Source of the DNA: Chaenocephalus aceratus
Taxonomy: Eukaryota; Chordata; Actinopteri; Perciformes; Channichthyidae
NCBI GenBank assembly: GCA_023974075.1
Contig: JAMFTG010000318.1
Location: forward strand, 101,102 to 165,101
DNA: 64,000 nucleotides
Reading direction: 5' to 3'
Made by a program: the position numbers and the translations under genes. The first letter of the stretch is position 1; each line of letters starts with the position of its first letter. The notes beneath the pieces were generated by a model. It did no database searches, had not been told where the DNA came from, and saw only the letters and a program-made list of their open reading frames with translations. Positions 32,610-46,029 of this stretch are shown piece by piece.

Positions 32610-33485
32610 ACACCCCTGGCCGACATGTCCTTAAAATGAAGTCCGAGTTTGAAATATATCTCAAATAATGTATGCACTGCCATTTCCCCACATAAACATA
32701 ACAGTCTGCAATCAAACGCTTGTCTCCTGTGCGCTCCTCTTCCTACTTAGCGCACCGGTAACTTTCTCGTGCGCACGAGAGGCTGAGACGAGGCTGAGCC
32801 GCCGAGTCCCTCGGAACATCATAAAAGCCATTTTAACGGTTATCTGGTGAAAGATTAACTAGCTACTGGATGAAATAATATGACTGGTATAGGTGCGAAC
32901 ATTAAACACTTTTTGAAAAAAATATTATGCTAACATTTTTTTATATATAATTGTGCAAATATTACGATAAACTCACAGCTATTTCGCGGCCCGGCAGTAA
33001 CACCTGCTTTAGACCACTGCACATGACCTGCATGACCAATACATTACCACATTCATCACCACTAATTTAAAGCATTACATTGTAGTTTTACAGATTTGAT
33101 CAATGACCACTTTCAGAAAGAGTGTGTTGTTTCCCGCAGCAGAACATGTGACATGAAGTGGAACCTGCTGATTTCACGTCTGCTCACATTCTGCTAATGT
33201 CAGGACAATAAAGCTCGGTGAACGTGCACATTTAAACATTTGTATTTGTGAGATATCCATTCATGCCATCTGTGCACATTTAAATAATGTATTTGCACGT
33301 GTTTGTAAAGGTGATCTATTGTTATTGTTGCGACAGGTGAAACTCACACACAGTGACACACAACACTGAGCGAACAGGACACACTATACTCAAATATACA
33401 TAATTCATCAGTGCAGGTGTGTGTCTGTCATTTAAAGGGGCACTCGCACAAATTCACTCTACTAATTTTTTCTCTACAAAAAACC
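32610..33485. other. No recognised feature
   Basis: AT-rich sequence; short frames here show no familiar motif and no splice-site support. Confidence 0.5.
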
Positions 33486-33489
33486 TGTA

Positions 33490-35560
33490 GGAGGGTCATT
33501 CCAGAATTGGTACTGATAGTGGTGATTTTATTTTGGAATTCTTACACTTCCTGTACTGACAGTGGAGGTGTCCTGAGAGTGGAGGTCTGCAGGCAGAATT
33601 GGAGGACAATTTAGACACCAACATTTTTGAAAAATTAATGTTTTATGTATTTAGGAAAAACAGATAATAAACCATCAAAAAAAGTGATTTGCCCAGCTAG
33701 GCATCAAATGTATATTTTCCAATGAAGAATTACCCCCGTTACTCTAATTATAGTAACAGGGTTGAAAATCAATGCTAATTTGAGCTTTAACCTCAGGAAG
33801 TATTAATAGATGTAGCATGTAATGCTACTTTCAAGGCAAGGACACACTTGGATATCGATTGCAAGAAAGATAACTTTGAAATGAATATGCTTTATTCTGA
33901 TAATATCAGTAACAGGGTTGAGTGGGTCAGAGTGCCACACTCTTTTAAGACTGAAAAGATTGTAAAAATATGAAAAATAAAAGAGAGGACTTAGTTGAGG
34001 GTTGCGTTCGGATAGTTTAAAAATCAGCTCCTAAGTTATAACCCTATCTCCTATTCCTTGACCTCTGAGTGAAACGTCACGGGGTTAAGGGATAGTGGAT
34101 AGGAGAATTCAAAAGGACTTAGGAGAAGAGACAGCGGTGCTTTAGAGAATCCGACTGCACTTTCACTATCCGACGTGTTTATGATGCGCCAGCGGACATC
34201 ATGAATGTGCGTCTGCTGCTGTGGGGGAAACCATGGAAACTACAGTTTTCTATCCAGCGGACTACAAACATGGATGTTCAATAAGAACGAGGGACTACTG
34301 TGAACTCCTCTAGAGACTCTGCACCGTGCTCTGATGCTGCTGCTTTGCTTTATGAACGTGGACAACAGAGAAACATATTCTTCAGGACCAAAGCTGGAAT
34401 TGAAATAAAAAAGGAAAGTGAAACTTCTGCTCGTCACCCTCTCCCTCCGGTCCACATTAATACAAATGATCCCAATACGTTTGATTGATGGAAAGATAAA
34501 TCAATACAGATGTATTTATTATAAACGTTAGTCCTTAACATCTATCACTGTGTATATCACCATTCAAACATCTTTTAAAAGTTGAACAAACCCCACACAG
34601 CTCAGTAAAGACTGAAATGTTGACTTTATTTGATAATTTCAGTGAAAACTAACGTTCATATTTCTCTCTTTGATTATAATACTGATGAACGTTCAGAACA
34701 AAGCACTTTGGCAACTTACCACCTACGTTTTAAAATGCTTAATAAGCACCGTAACTTTCATGATATAATTTCTCCGTCATAATCGGTTGTTTCCGTGAAC
34801 GGCCGACTGTTGAGTGACGGCAAATGCTGCGTTTGCAAGGCATTGTGGGGAAGCATTTTCTCCTCTCCTTTCGGTTAGGGAGGTCCAGTGGTTCCTAAGC
34901 TAAAGGAGGTTATAAAGGAAGTTTGAAACCTCCTTTCCTATCATCTAGAGAATTCGAACGGCACTTATCATGGCTGCCACTGAGGGACTTCCGGGTCATT
35001 TCACTCGGTTAGGAAGGTTCCTAAGCTAAATGGACTATTCGACTGCAGCCTTGGTCTACCCATGGCACTAGCACATGGCTTGCTGATGTCACTTCCTGTG
35101 TGTCATCTGACATACAGTTTTTTCACTTCCTGTGCCAATCTAAAAAGGTTTGGGTAACAGGGTTGAACGCATGTTGAGGGACACACCTTCTGTGCAACAT
35201 TACTGTTATTTAAAATATGTTTATGATTTAACAAATAGATTTTACCATTACAAGAGACATATATCAATAGAATAATACCAAACAAAGTAAATGAAATCTC
35301 TATTTTAAATGTTATATTTGGCATGCAAGTTGGTCACCAAGAAGCGGGGACAAGAAAAAAATGACATTTAAGGGGATGTTCGAGAGCTATTTGATCATTT
35401 AAATAATATTTTGAAACCACTTTTTCAACAACTTTATATACATTTTGTCTCAAGACAAGTATGTTTAACACAACAAGTGCATGTTTTAGCATTTTGGGCA
35501 TGGATTATTAGATTTTTTATATGGGGGACATGAAATGTCCTCCAATTCTGGAATGACCCA
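33490..35560. mobile_element. Composite DNA element with inner nested element
   Basis: GGGTCATTCCAGAATTGG at 33494 and CCAATTCTGGAATGACCC at about 35542-35560 are inverted ends; AATTGGAGGACAATTT and AAATGTCCTCC extend the pairing after a 90-bp interruption. GTAACAGGGTTGA recurs at 33755, 33908 and 35154 in the interior. A second inverted pair (GGATAGTTTAAAAATCAG..CCTAAGTTATAACC at 34010; GGTTCCTAAGCTAAATGGAC..ATTCG at 35017) suggests a nested element of about 1 kb. No transposase was recognised. Confidence 0.6.
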
Positions 35561-35569
35561 GGACACGTT

Positions 35570-36420
35570 AGATTCCTGTTTTGAATAGTGTGTCAATGGG
35601 TTTCATTACATTTCAAAATGCTGTTTGACGCTCTGCGTAAACTTCGCGCACTGCCACTCCAACATCCAATCACAGAGCTTGAGGACAAATCACGGGGTTT
35701 GTCAAGCAAAGCAAATGGTGTAGTCCCAAACGATAGCTGAGGATTCTGGGTAGTGTAGTGTCTTCGACCATCCTAAACTCTGAACACATATTTGTTTCTC
35801 CGAATCGAAGGGTAAAATTACAAAAGCATTGCACACAATTTAAACCAATCAATGTTGTGTAATCAACAAGGATAATCTGGTGTTTTTGAGTTGATGAGTA
35901 GTTCAGATATCACTGTCAAATCAATCGACAGTAAGGAGAATACTTACTTCCGGGTGTAAAATCCTGCGTTATCCAATGGGAATGGACGCTCACATTGCTC
36001 TCCGTAATACAATAAAGGGGACATGATCAAATCTTAAAATAATTATCTTTTAAAAAATGTTAACCAAAGGGAACAATCTATTGGACACAGCTGAAGCTCT
36101 GGCCTTCCTTAAAAACTAATTTAATAAAAATCACAGTTGTATACACAATGCACTGTTTTTTGAGAACAAACATTCGTAACTATGCACCGTAATACATTCT
36201 GACGAAAAACAAAAATTATTATGAATACAAATAAAATAAAAGAAGCCTCCCGTGAGTTACTACAAGCTATAAAGTAGATTTTATAAACGTTTTATAGAAT
36301 AAAAGCTGCAGGACGTTTCACTTTACATTGGGATTGTTTCCGTGATGCAGACACGTACATGTGGAGTTCGTGACTCCACCACGCACTGCGGTGTTAAGGA
36401 GTCGTGGTGGAGCCACGCAT
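35570..36420. other. No recognised gene
   Basis: A short imperfect inverted pair around CGTGACTCCACCACG (36369) and CGTGGTGGAGCCACG (36403) immediately precedes the 57-bp array. Nothing else is identifiable. Confidence 0.5.
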
Positions 36421-36423
36421 TCT

Positions 36424-36735
36424 GGTGAGACCAGGTTGACTGATATACACCTGAACACCAGCAGGAGAGGACTCTTTAAAGTAGAGACACTACATACTGA
36501 TATACACCTGAACATCAGCAGGAGGGGACTCTTTAAAGTAGAGACACTACATACTGATATACACCTGAACATCAGCAGGAGAGGACTCTTTAAAGTAGAG
36601 ACACTACATACTGATATACACCTGAACACCAGTAGGAGAGGACTCTTTAAAGTTGAGACATACATATGATATACATCAGCAGGAGAGGACTCTTTAAAGT
36701 AGAGACACTACTGATATACACCTGAACATGAACAA
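36424..36735. repeat. 57-bp minisatellite, array 2, about 5 units
   Basis: Same unit as 9490-10140. The last unit is shortened and is followed by GAACATGAACAAAATAGTGC and CCCTTTAAC, which looks like the authentic end of the parent non-autonomous element. Confidence 0.95.
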
Positions 36736-36928
36736 AATAGTGCCCCTTTAACTTTACAATTTGTAATAAAAGTTACGATTTAAAAAAGTCCTCTTGAAGA
36801 AGAAGCAGATTGAGAGAATGCTAATTTGAAAAACCGGGGAATTAAAACATAAAGGCAAGCAAAATCTATTCAATTTGAATTTGAGCTCGGCTAGAGATCT
36901 GGGGTTAACAGGTTCAGCATACTGAGGA

Positions 36929-36930
<2 letters not shown>

Positions 36931-36974
<44 letters not shown>

Positions 36975-37070
36975 TGTGTGTGTGGTGTGTGTGTGTGTGT
37001 GTGATTTTGACCTGTGTTTGAGTTCTGTCGATTGATACAGGATCACAGGGTCAAACATAGGGGGTGTCTA

Positions 37071-37144
<74 letters not shown>

Positions 37145-37325
37145 GATATGTGTGTGTGTGTGTTCTTCCCTCTTTGTGAGGATCATGGTGGTGAATATAC
37201 GAGGAACTTCTTCAAAGAGACGTTATTTAGGGTTTAAACTGCGTTCAGTCCGATTTAATCCCTCGTAAAAAGCTGATTCAACTTTTTACTGACGTCATCC
37301 AGGAAGATGAGTCCACGCACACACA

Positions 37326-37364
<39 letters not shown>
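36931..37364. repeat. Cluster of GT and AC microsatellites
   Basis: (GT)n at about 36931-37002 with GGT interruptions, (GT)n at 37073-37160 with GGGTGGGTGG, and (AC)n at 37318-37364. No gene between them. Confidence 0.92.
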
Positions 37365-37366
<2 letters not shown>

Positions 37367-37379
37367 TCCTGGCATCCTG

Positions 37380-38040
37380 CAGTGAGGAACATTTCACATT
37401 TATTTTTCAAAATATAATCTCATTATTTCAACTTTATTTTCCATATTTTTACTTCATTATAAAACTCTAAAAATAATTAGAACAAATCTTCCTTTTCAAA
37501 TATTCTCTATTCAGTGAGACTTATAACTAATTGTAGGCTGAGTTTGTTAGCATTGGATCTGGAGCTATGCTAGTTTATTCCCCCTGTTTCCATTAGTTGT
37601 GCTAAGCTAACAGTTTAACACTAAATAAAGAGATTTCAAATTAAATCCCTATAAGAAAGCAAATGTTGAACTTTTTCTTTAAGCTTTGAATAAAACTTTA
37701 TCAAAGTTTTAATCTGATTTTAATCGCTTTATCAAATCCACTCTCCATTCTCGCTAATCTGTCTCTAAGCAACACTGTTTGCTCCTTGTCTGTTTTTAGA
37801 GCAAACAAAGATCCTTACAGGACTCACAAAAGGTTGCCAGGTGGGGCGGAAATATGCCGAGCGACAGATTAACACAAAGAACGTTTCAACACCAATCAGT
37901 TACGTCAAAGGAGAAAACTGCAAAGTCACTCAGAGTTTCAGTCCCCCAAATATTTCTCCTGCTGTTATGTAACGAGATCTGACGTCATGAGAAGGCTCTT
38001 CACACAAAGTACACTTCCTGTTTTACTGGAATGAACAAAT
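37380..38040. other. No recognised feature
   Basis: AT-rich intergenic sequence without arrays, inverted ends or exon-like frames. Confidence 0.5.
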
Positions 38041-38044
38041 ATAG

Positions 38045-38870
38045 TGCTGTTTGGAGAGGTGGGAGAAGTACTCAGATCTTGAACTTGAGTAAAAGTAGAA
38101 GTACTCAGGTCTTGTACTTGAGTAAAAGTATAAGTACTCAGATATTGTACTTGAGTAAAAGTAGAAGTATTCAGAACTTGTTCTTGAGTAAAAGTAGAAG
38201 TACTCAGATATTGTACTTGAGTCAAAGTAGAAGTACTCAGATCTTGTACTTGAGTAAAAGTAGAAGTACTCAGATCTTGAACTTGAGTAAAATTATAAGT
38301 ACTCAGATATTGTACTTGAGTAAAAGTAGAAGTACTCAGATCTTGTACTTGAGTAAAGTAGAAGTACCCAGAGTGTAGGAATACTCTGTCACAGTAAAAG
38401 TCCTGCATTCAAAATGTTCCTCAAGTGAAAGTAGAAAAGTATTCTCATCAGAATATAGTTAAAGTAAAGACAGTAAAAGTAGTCGTTGTGCAGATTGGTC
38501 CATCTCAGAATAATATATATGATATGTTTTATAATGATTGATCGTGAAAGTGTTTCTCAAAGCTGGTGAAGGTGCAGCTAGTCTGAATGGCTTTGTAGAC
38601 TGCAGGGTAGCTGGTGAAGGAGCAGCTAGTCTGAAGTACTTTGTAGACTGCAGGGTAGCTGGTGGAGGTGCAGCTAGTCTGAAGTACTTTGTAGACTGCA
38701 GGGTAGCTGGTGGATTTACTCCAGGTGGAACTAAAGGCTGATTTAACACTTGATTATATTTCACATCATTCATCCAGATCTGTGAAGTAACTAAAGGTAT
38801 TAAATACATGTAGTGGAGGAAAAGTACACCATGTACTTCTGAACTGTAGAGGAGGAGAAGTGCAAAGTGC
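38045..38870 (+). repeat. Parent-type copy of the GTACTTGAGTAAAAGTA fish repeat
   Basis: GGTGGGAGAAGTACTCAGAT starts a 33-bp array of about nine units (38060-38360). It is followed by single-copy parts (GTCCTGCATTCAAAATGTTC, AAAGTATTCTCATCAGAATA), three 48-bp units, and GTAGTGGAGGAAAAGTAC...CTTCTGAACTGTAGAGGAGG. It shows the unit of the 27413-30102 array in its original context. Confidence 0.75.
38564..38712. repeat. 48-bp minisatellite, 3 units
   Basis: The unit contains AGCTGGTGAAGGAGCAGCTA, GTCTGAAGTACTTTGTAGAC and TGCAGGGT. It is inside the repeat at 38045-38870. Confidence 0.93.
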
Positions 38871-38879
38871 AAAAACGGC

Positions 38880-39650
38880 AAACACATTCAGAGACAGTCA
38901 GATGGACAACATGTTTGAAAAATGAACATTAAATAAATATCTGCACATGTCACGACTCAGAGACCACAGGAAGGAATCCAGATTTTGGCTCAAAGAAAAT
39001 GTAGTTTTTTGAGCAGGTTGAAACATAAATAAGGAAGAAAACTGAGACTTTAGACTCAGAAATGTTAATGACAGAGCAGAGAGATAATTTGGAGGGAAAT
39101 GTGGGTCGAAGGCAAGATGACAGAAAATATCATGTCATGGCAAGGATCAGGGAAAACGACAAACTCAAAAATGCTTAAAGTGGTGCGTTCAGGGGCATCA
39201 CTATGAAAAGTCTCAGTGGGAAAAGTTGCCCTCAGACAAAGACAACACATGTGGGTTTAGAGGTTGTTGGATTTAACACATGAAGGGCAAATGGCAGATT
39301 AAAGACACCCGGGGAACATTTGTTGAGCTGTTTTCCAGGTTTTTGTGCATGTGAATGGTCTGCAAAGGATACTTACATACTTGTAAGTGAAGCATGCATT
39401 ATTGCTTAGTCATTGTGGGACTGTGATGACACCCTCATTAATAAACACACTTACATAACTTCCTCTTAATCTGTCTCTCACATAATCAAGAATCAGCAAA
39501 CAACAAAAACTGTAAACTTTATCTGACATCGTTGGGAGATATTTGGGTGTTGGATTACAAACACATAATGACATGTGACACCACAGGAAGACTTCAAACT
39601 AAGCTTAGAGTACATTAACAGCTTAATATTCAGCAGTTTATTTATTATAG
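38880..39650. other. No recognised gene; one decayed element trace
   Basis: TTTTTGTGCATGTGAATGGTC at 39342 matches the left part of the common fish non-autonomous element at 39658-39760. No other feature. Confidence 0.5.
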
Positions 39651-39657
39651 TGATATT

Positions 39658-39765
39658 TAAAGAGGCCCTGTTACGCTTCGGGGTGTTTTTCCGTTTCCTG
39701 TAGTGTGTTCTTTAGGTTTTAGTGCATGTAAATGGTCTGCAAAGGTTAACATCTCATACTTGTAA
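39658..39765 (+). mobile_element. Left-end fragment of the common non-autonomous element
   Basis: TTAAAGAGGCCCTGTTACGC, TTCCGTTTCCTGTAGTGTG and TTTTAGTGCATGTAAATGGT match the left end of 9180-9300. It is truncated after GGTTAACATCTC. Confidence 0.7.
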
Positions 39766-39840
39766 GCAAGCCCGCCTTAACCTGCCACCAGGCCCTGGGG
39801 CTGATAGTTTTAGGGCCCCCATTTAAACAACAAATCAAAG

Positions 39841-40262
39841 TCATTTTAGCCTCGGCAGGCTCTGCTCCACGCGCGCCTGGTCCTCTCCTCCAGATGAGTG
39901 ACGTATCGGGCCTCCCTCATGTATTTGTCCGGTTGCCGTTGGCTCCCCTCCACGTAGCAAGTCCTCGTCGTCCTCTCCATCTCCTCCAACAGATAATGTC
40001 CCTCCTGTCTGTTTTTCCTCTCCCGCTACTCCATCGCTATCAGAACCAGACGGCCTACTTGGCCCCGCGGCCCCGCGGCCGGCACCGCTGCCGCTCGGTA
40101 CAGAACTCACCTGTCCTTCCTCCTCATCCGGCCTACAGGTTTAAAATCACCTGGAAGCTTCGGCATGTTTTGTAACAGCTGCTTGTCTTGAAACTCCTTT
40201 TCCCTCAAGAATTTTCTTTCCCGAGCGCCACTCTCAAACTTTCTCTCCTAAACAACCTTCAT
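39841..40262 (-). pseudogene. ZMYM1/hAT-like transposase N-terminal fragment (antisense)
   Basis: On -, one frame reads RRKFESGARERKFLREKEFQ...DKQLLQNMPKLPGDFKP (about 40261-40140), a start seen in ZMYM1-like hAT proteins as I remember them. A GTGAGT donor-like site follows at about 40118. The shifted frame beyond is Ser/Gly/Asp/Glu-rich to 39841 (SGSDSDGVAGEEK). The frame switch could be an intron or a frameshift; nothing of the catalytic core is here. Confidence 0.4.
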
Positions 40263-40452
40263 CTGTCACTCAATCACTCGCAATTTGAATAAGTCACATG
40301 TGAAACATATTCTCATTCTGATTGGCTGTTGAGTGGTGCCCACTGACTGTTACGGAGTCATCTCTGGAATCCATCGATCTGATTGATTTGCGGAGCAAAT
40401 GATCAAAATAGTACGGAGGGAAGATATTTTCGTTTGGATTACTGGTCTGGGG

Positions 40453-40461
40453 GAAGCTTGC

Positions 40462-40504
<43 letters not shown>

Positions 40505-40505
40505 T
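40453..40505. repeat. (GT)n microsatellite
   Basis: GT dinucleotides of about 40 bp plus a degenerate TTTGTGTATTTTTGCG extension. Confidence 0.9.
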
Positions 40506-40693
40506 GTATTTTTGCGTTTGTGTGTATTGTGTTTGTTTCCCGGGGAAAACCCTCACGAGAAACACCGGCTGTTGTTGTGCCTGCTGTGACGTCAAGTTAC
40601 TCCGTTCTCCGCTTGTCATTATGCCGAAGCTTCAAAGCTGTATTTATCATCTGAATTTTCCGAAACAAGTTTAATATTCTGAAATCCAAGACT

Positions 40694-41420
40694 TTGTTTA
40701 TTTTAAATCAGATGAAAACAAACTGTAACGGACCCTGCCGTGTGCTCAATGGCATAACATCAACATTTGCAAGTAAGCTTATAGCCCTAGCATGCCTTTC
40801 AACGAAACGCCTCGTTCTTATGAACTGGAAAGTCAGAAAGCCCAACTGCTTCAATTTCAATAGATGGCTGGAGGACTTCCTAAACATCTTAAGTATGGAA
40901 GAAGCTGCTTTCTCCCTGTTATATTTGGTTAAGCCAGACAACAGGCTTTGGGATAAGATAAAGGCTTTCCTGGACTCAAACCATCTCGGCTGCCAACAAT
41001 AAATATAATAATATATATTAATAAATAAATATAAATAAAGAGAAATGAGCTATGAAGAAACAGAAAAATAACGGTAATAATAATGAAAGAAGAGAAATTA
41101 AATGGGAAATGGATGAATAGGTGAATTAATCATAAGAGGAAAAGATGTGTGTGTGTGTGTATATGTACATATGTGTGCATATATATATATTTATTTGACT
41201 ATTTATCTATTTATTTACCTATTAAACAATGAAGTACACCTATATTATGAAGCAAATCATGTATAAATACAACGCCATATGCATACATCAAATGTAACTG
41301 ACACAGTAATCCCCCTGCCCCCACCCTTCATGTTAGTGTCCTACTTGTGATGTGTGTGAGCCATGTCCTTGTCCGTGTGTTTTTGTCTTTTGAAAATGTT
41401 TAATAAAATATAAATGTTAA
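40694..41420 (+). mobile_element. L1-like LINE 3' end (ORF2 C-terminus plus tail)
   Basis: A 102-residue frame (40694-41002) contains LIALACLSTKRLVLMNWKVR and RWLEDFLNILSMEEAAFSL...WDKIKAFLD, which has the pattern of L1 ORF2 C-termini (NWK, W..., WDxF). It is followed by a non-coding stretch ending TTTTGTCTTTTGAAAATGTT and AATAAAAT. Truncated at its 5' end like most L1 insertions. Confidence 0.6.
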
Positions 41421-41448
41421 AAAACAGTTTATTTATTATAGGATTTAT

Positions 41449-41558
41449 TTAAAGCGGCCCTGCTACGCTTTCGTGTTTTTTCCATCTCCTATAGTGTGTT
41501 ATATGAGTTTTAGTGCATGTAAATGGTCTGCAAGGGTAAAAATCCATGTTTTCCTGAG

Positions 41559-41610
<52 letters not shown>

Positions 41611-41629
41611 GCACGCACGCACGCACATG

Positions 41630-41697
<68 letters not shown>
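41449..41697 (+). repeat. Element left end followed by (AC)n(GCAC)n
   Basis: 41449-41560 matches the common element's left end (GCGGCCCTGCTACGCTTTCG, AGTGCATGTAAATGGTCTGC). The dinucleotide array of about 135 bp, with GCAC and GCACATGC units in the centre, starts right after GAGTTACACAC. Confidence 0.85.
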
Positions 41698-41699
<2 letters not shown>

Positions 41700-41701
<2 letters not shown>

Positions 41702-42380
41702 GACTCCAGATCTGAATGTCACACACTTTAGACACAAGATTAACATTCATCTCCTCTTCAGTACGGGGATAAAGCCTTTCTGTCAACAGCTCTTTTTAAA
41801 AAGCTAATTTGTGGATTAAAGGTTTCATAAAGAGGGTGTTGTAGCTTCATGTAAATCACATTTGTCTTTCATGTAAAACCCTCATATCATTAGAAAACAT
41901 GTGCTGTGTCATGTTTTTATAACTTGTTTTGCAAGTCTGAAACGAACTCACTAACCTTTAAAGGACTCATCCCAAGAGGTTTTTAAAGGTCACACGTACA
42001 CAGATTAAATGCAGCTTTTTACATGTGTTTTGATCTTGAGTCCGCACCCAAACAGTCTTTCAAGTCATTAAAAACTAAGCTCTGGATTATTAGAAACTCA
42101 GCGTGTCAGACTGTGCAACATTAAGGCGATAAGAATGAGGCCACATGGCATTCAACGGTGCCCGAAATACATGTATGAACAGCCGATATGTAGGCCAAAT
42201 AGCCCCCTAATTTATTTAAAGATATGTGTACTTCACTTAATTACAGGCCAATAGATACAAATAAGGTATAACAGAATGATGCGGTGACAACAGTATGAAG
42301 CACAAAAACAGTAAGTAAATACATTGAGAAAGAGAAATAATAGATGAAGAAGATTAACTTGTATTTATTTACATTCGGTT
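41700..42380. other. No recognised feature
   Basis: Intergenic sequence with no array, inverted ends or convincing frame. Confidence 0.5.
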
Positions 42381-42390
42381 TCCACAGTTT

Positions 42391-42583
<193 letters not shown>

Positions 42584-42659
42584 CTTGTGTTAGGCACCAC
42601 AAAGGTCAATGTACCTTTTCACAAACCTGCAATCTAGAAACGCTCGCAACATGATTCAG

Positions 42660-44000
42660 CAAAAAAATATTAAATATAATTTATATAACTAAGTAGACTA
42701 TGTTTATGGTCATTTAGATGTACGTTGGTTGACACTGACCTACTTTATAACCCTAAACTACATTTTTATAGTGACATCTTGTCGACCACTGAGAATAAAT
42801 GCTGTCGAGTTGTTTATCAGTTTCACTTTTTTACGCAGATGAAACACTTGTTTCTCAATCAAAATGCATTTGTTCAAGTTTTTATCCAATCTGATCATCG
42901 AGCTGTCGCCGGTTGAAAGTATATATTTTGAACTGCGTTTTATTTATTGCATGTACTTTGTATAAAAAACAACAAACACCAACACCATGCCCTGATGCAT
43001 GCCTCAAATCCCAAAAACCCTGTGTATCAAAAGCTCGATAAAAACAACCTGCTGCTCTCCAGGTTCCTTTCTAGTAATAATTAACGTATATGTGTCTGCC
43101 TTGCAAATTCTTTGTGGAGTTCTGCTGAGCAAGGCATTAAGAGATTGATAATCCCAGTGTTTACCATAATACTGTTTCAGTCCAAACAGCAGGAGTTATG
43201 TCACCTCCAAGACAAATAACTCATAATCCTATTCATGCAATATTTTAATCAAGTCCACAACAAAGTCAGAGTTCATATAGAGAATAAGTGAGGGAGATTT
43301 AAAGAGCTATTTATAGTAACTTAGTTGGAAACCATAAGAACTGATCCATTGACTACTTCCTTATAATGGCTTTGCATAACTTAAAGGTATAATATGTAAG
43401 ATTCCTGCATCAAAACGACTATTTTATACATTCAGATGAGTTTGGTACCTACATTCTCCCAAATGCTGGACATATTTGGGAGCATGTACATTGTGTGATG
43501 AGCAGCTGAGCAGCCAATCTGGTTAAATAAAGGTTTGAAATGAAATGAAATGAAAATGGGTTTGTCGCAGCTTCATTACTCTTTTCATATTTGGTCGGGC
43601 GTCAGGGAAAGATTTGAAGTAGAAGAAAAGTGGCATTAAAGTGCTTTTACTGAATTGTGTAATAGACATGCTAACTGACTGAGTTACTGGAGATCCACAT
43701 GTGGTTCGTTAAATATGGTCCAAACTTTAACAGCGATACGTTTCCCAAAGATAAGACAAGATAAAATCAGATGTACTTTATTAATCCCAGAGTGGTACAG
43801 GGATGACATATTTACCCTGAAGTAAACTGCTGGTTCCCTCGACAAAAAAGCAATGGGATTTCTCCCATTGCTTGTTTGATAAATGCACGTTTTGTTCAGC
43901 CGGATAATCTCCACATGTCTACCCTACTTTTATCATTTCATAATCATAAATCGAATGGCCAGAAGCTAAATGCTAACGTTATGCTATAAACTAACTACAG
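42660..44000. other. Intergenic, one LINE-tail trace
   Basis: GATAAGACAAGATAAAATCAG and TGTACTTTATTAATCCCAGA at 43752-43792 belong to the family at 10736 and 22917. AAATGGAAATGAAA-like simple sequence lies near 43535. No exon was recognised. Confidence 0.5.
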
Positions 44001-44010
44001 CCGAGTTCAG

Positions 44011-44797
44011 TAGTGTTAATTTCGTCAGCTATTTTTTTATTTAGTTTTAGTCTTAGTCCTGTGTTAAATTTCCTTTTTAGTTTTAGTCATATTTAGTCAC
44101 CTTCATCCTGTTTTTATTTAGTCAAGTTTTAGTCGACTAAAAGTCTGAGCATTTTAGTCTTATTTTAGTCGACTAAAAGTCTGAGCATTTTAGTCAAGTT
44201 TTAGTCGACTAAAAGTCTGATCATTTTAACTGGTCTAGCCAAAACCAATAATTTGTCATTTTAGTCAAACGTATTTCACAATAAGATTATATCTTGTCCT
44301 TATTTGATGAAAAACACAGGTTGAATGATTAAGAAGCTTTGCAGAGAGTATCTGGTCAGGTTTGTGGTGTTTTACCAGCTGTGTTTTGGCCACATTGCTT
44401 CCCTTCTGATAAAACAATGCATTCGCTTTTTTTCTCCGCCTCATTGTAGCGAAAATGGGCCCAAATATCACATCGTTTCTTTCCCCCAAGCAGTGGTGGC
44501 TTTAGACTTTTTCGTTGTCAGTAATATTGACGGATAGGATCGTAACATTTCCGTCATAATCCATTATTATAAGTCGAGTGCACAATTTATCAATCAGAGA
44601 TCTTTTGATCTCAAGGGGCTTCACCTGGTTAAATAAAGGCTACAAATTACAAATTACAAATTATTGCATGATGATTTCGTTACAGTTATTGTTTACTGCC
44701 GTCGGTGCCGTCTCGTCATCGTCTCGTTTTCGTCATGGAAAAAAAGGTCGTTGACGAACATATTTCGTCATAGTTTTAGTCAACGAAATTAACACTA
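44011..44797. mobile_element. hAT-type MITE, 787 bp, with target duplication
   Basis: TAGTGTTAATTTCGTCA / GTTAACGAAAT-type right end (CAACGAAATTAACACTA) are inverted. GAGTTCAG (44003-44010) and GAGTCCAG (44798-44805) match at seven of eight. The interior repeats TTTTAGTCGACTAAAAGTCT, itself a palindrome, several times. Confidence 0.87.
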
Positions 44798-44809
44798 GAG
44801 TCCAGCAGC

Positions 44810-46020
44810 ACGACTTCAACGTCACGCCGACTTCAGATCCATATTCAAACACACAGATTCTAAATTGTACGAGTTGAAGCGTTTGTTTGAACACTTTGCA
44901 GGAGGCAGGTACTTGCTTTCAAGCAGAACAGAAACAAACTTAGAGGAGTGTTCACGTGTTCGGCGTAATGACGTACAACGACCTCCACGACTTCTGTAGT
45001 CCTATTCAGCCACTTGGTAACAACCATCGTTTTTCAGACACGTCCACTCTTCAGAAATCACCAGTGGGGTCCCTGCTGATGATTTAATGTCTTAGAACAA
45101 AACATGATCCGTCTCTTAAATGTGTCTCAACCACAGACCGTATTTCAGCCAGTTTCCAAAATCCTATGGAGAGATCCCATTGGCTCTGAGACGGGGGAAC
45201 AGGAAGTGGTCAAATGCTGACTCACTTCCTGGTTTTAGGACTCATCACTGCACCGCTCTATAGGATGATCATTTTAATTTTCTCTTCCGTATTTGATTGA
45301 TAATTTCATGAGATGAGCTGATTGTGTAAATGTGTGTTTGACTGTTTGTGTGTTGGCCCCACTAATGCTAATGGAGACCCTCATAAAATACGTGTAAAAT
45401 ATCTTTACTCATCTTAATGTGTGAAGTTTAATTCCCCCTTTCAGTGTGTGACGTCCACTCTCAGTTTTCTTCAAATGTCCCGTCCTGTTCCTAGAAAAAG
45501 TAAAAAGGAATGTTTTGTGTACCTTTAACTCTTCACAGGCCTTTTGTCCGGTGCTGATCTTTCATCTTCTGTCTGTGATCTCTGCTGAGGAAAGCAGATC
45601 CCACAGACAATGGGAAGCTTTAGTAGAGTACACACTTCCTTTACTAGAGTAGAAGTGCAGATACACGTGTTTAAAATACTCTGGTAAAGTAGAAGTGCTG
45701 ACTAAACTTCTTTACTCAAGTCAAAGTAAAGAGGCTTTGAAGTGTACTTCAGTAGAAGGTACCCATAGCTAGCAGCTGTTTTAAAGAGTACCTGACCTCC
45801 CTTTATATCAATAGAACAATAATGTCATTGTTAGCTAATGAATGTTTCCATGCTGAACAACGGCAACATGACAACGTTTCCATTGGTCCCTCTTCTTTAG
45901 AGAAGACCAGGAAGTGATGGATACACGGATCGTGTTCCAACCAATAGGCACGCAGTGACTCTAAAGAATAATGATCACGCACCAACACACATTCAGACTA
46001 AAGGAACCAGCTGTTTGGGA
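44810..46020. other. Intergenic; parent-type repeat traces near 45620-45760
   Basis: TTTACTAGAGTAGAAGTGCA, GGTAAAGTAGAAGTGC and AAGTGTACTTCAGTAGAAGG resemble the flanks of the GTACTTGAG-type repeat and lead into the 37-bp array. No gene recognised. Confidence 0.45.
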
Positions 46021-46029
46021 AATGAGAGA

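Noticed and set aside
39894..40175. 93-residue + frame
   Set aside because: The opposite strand reads a ZMYM1-like start in the same interval, so this is likely its shadow.
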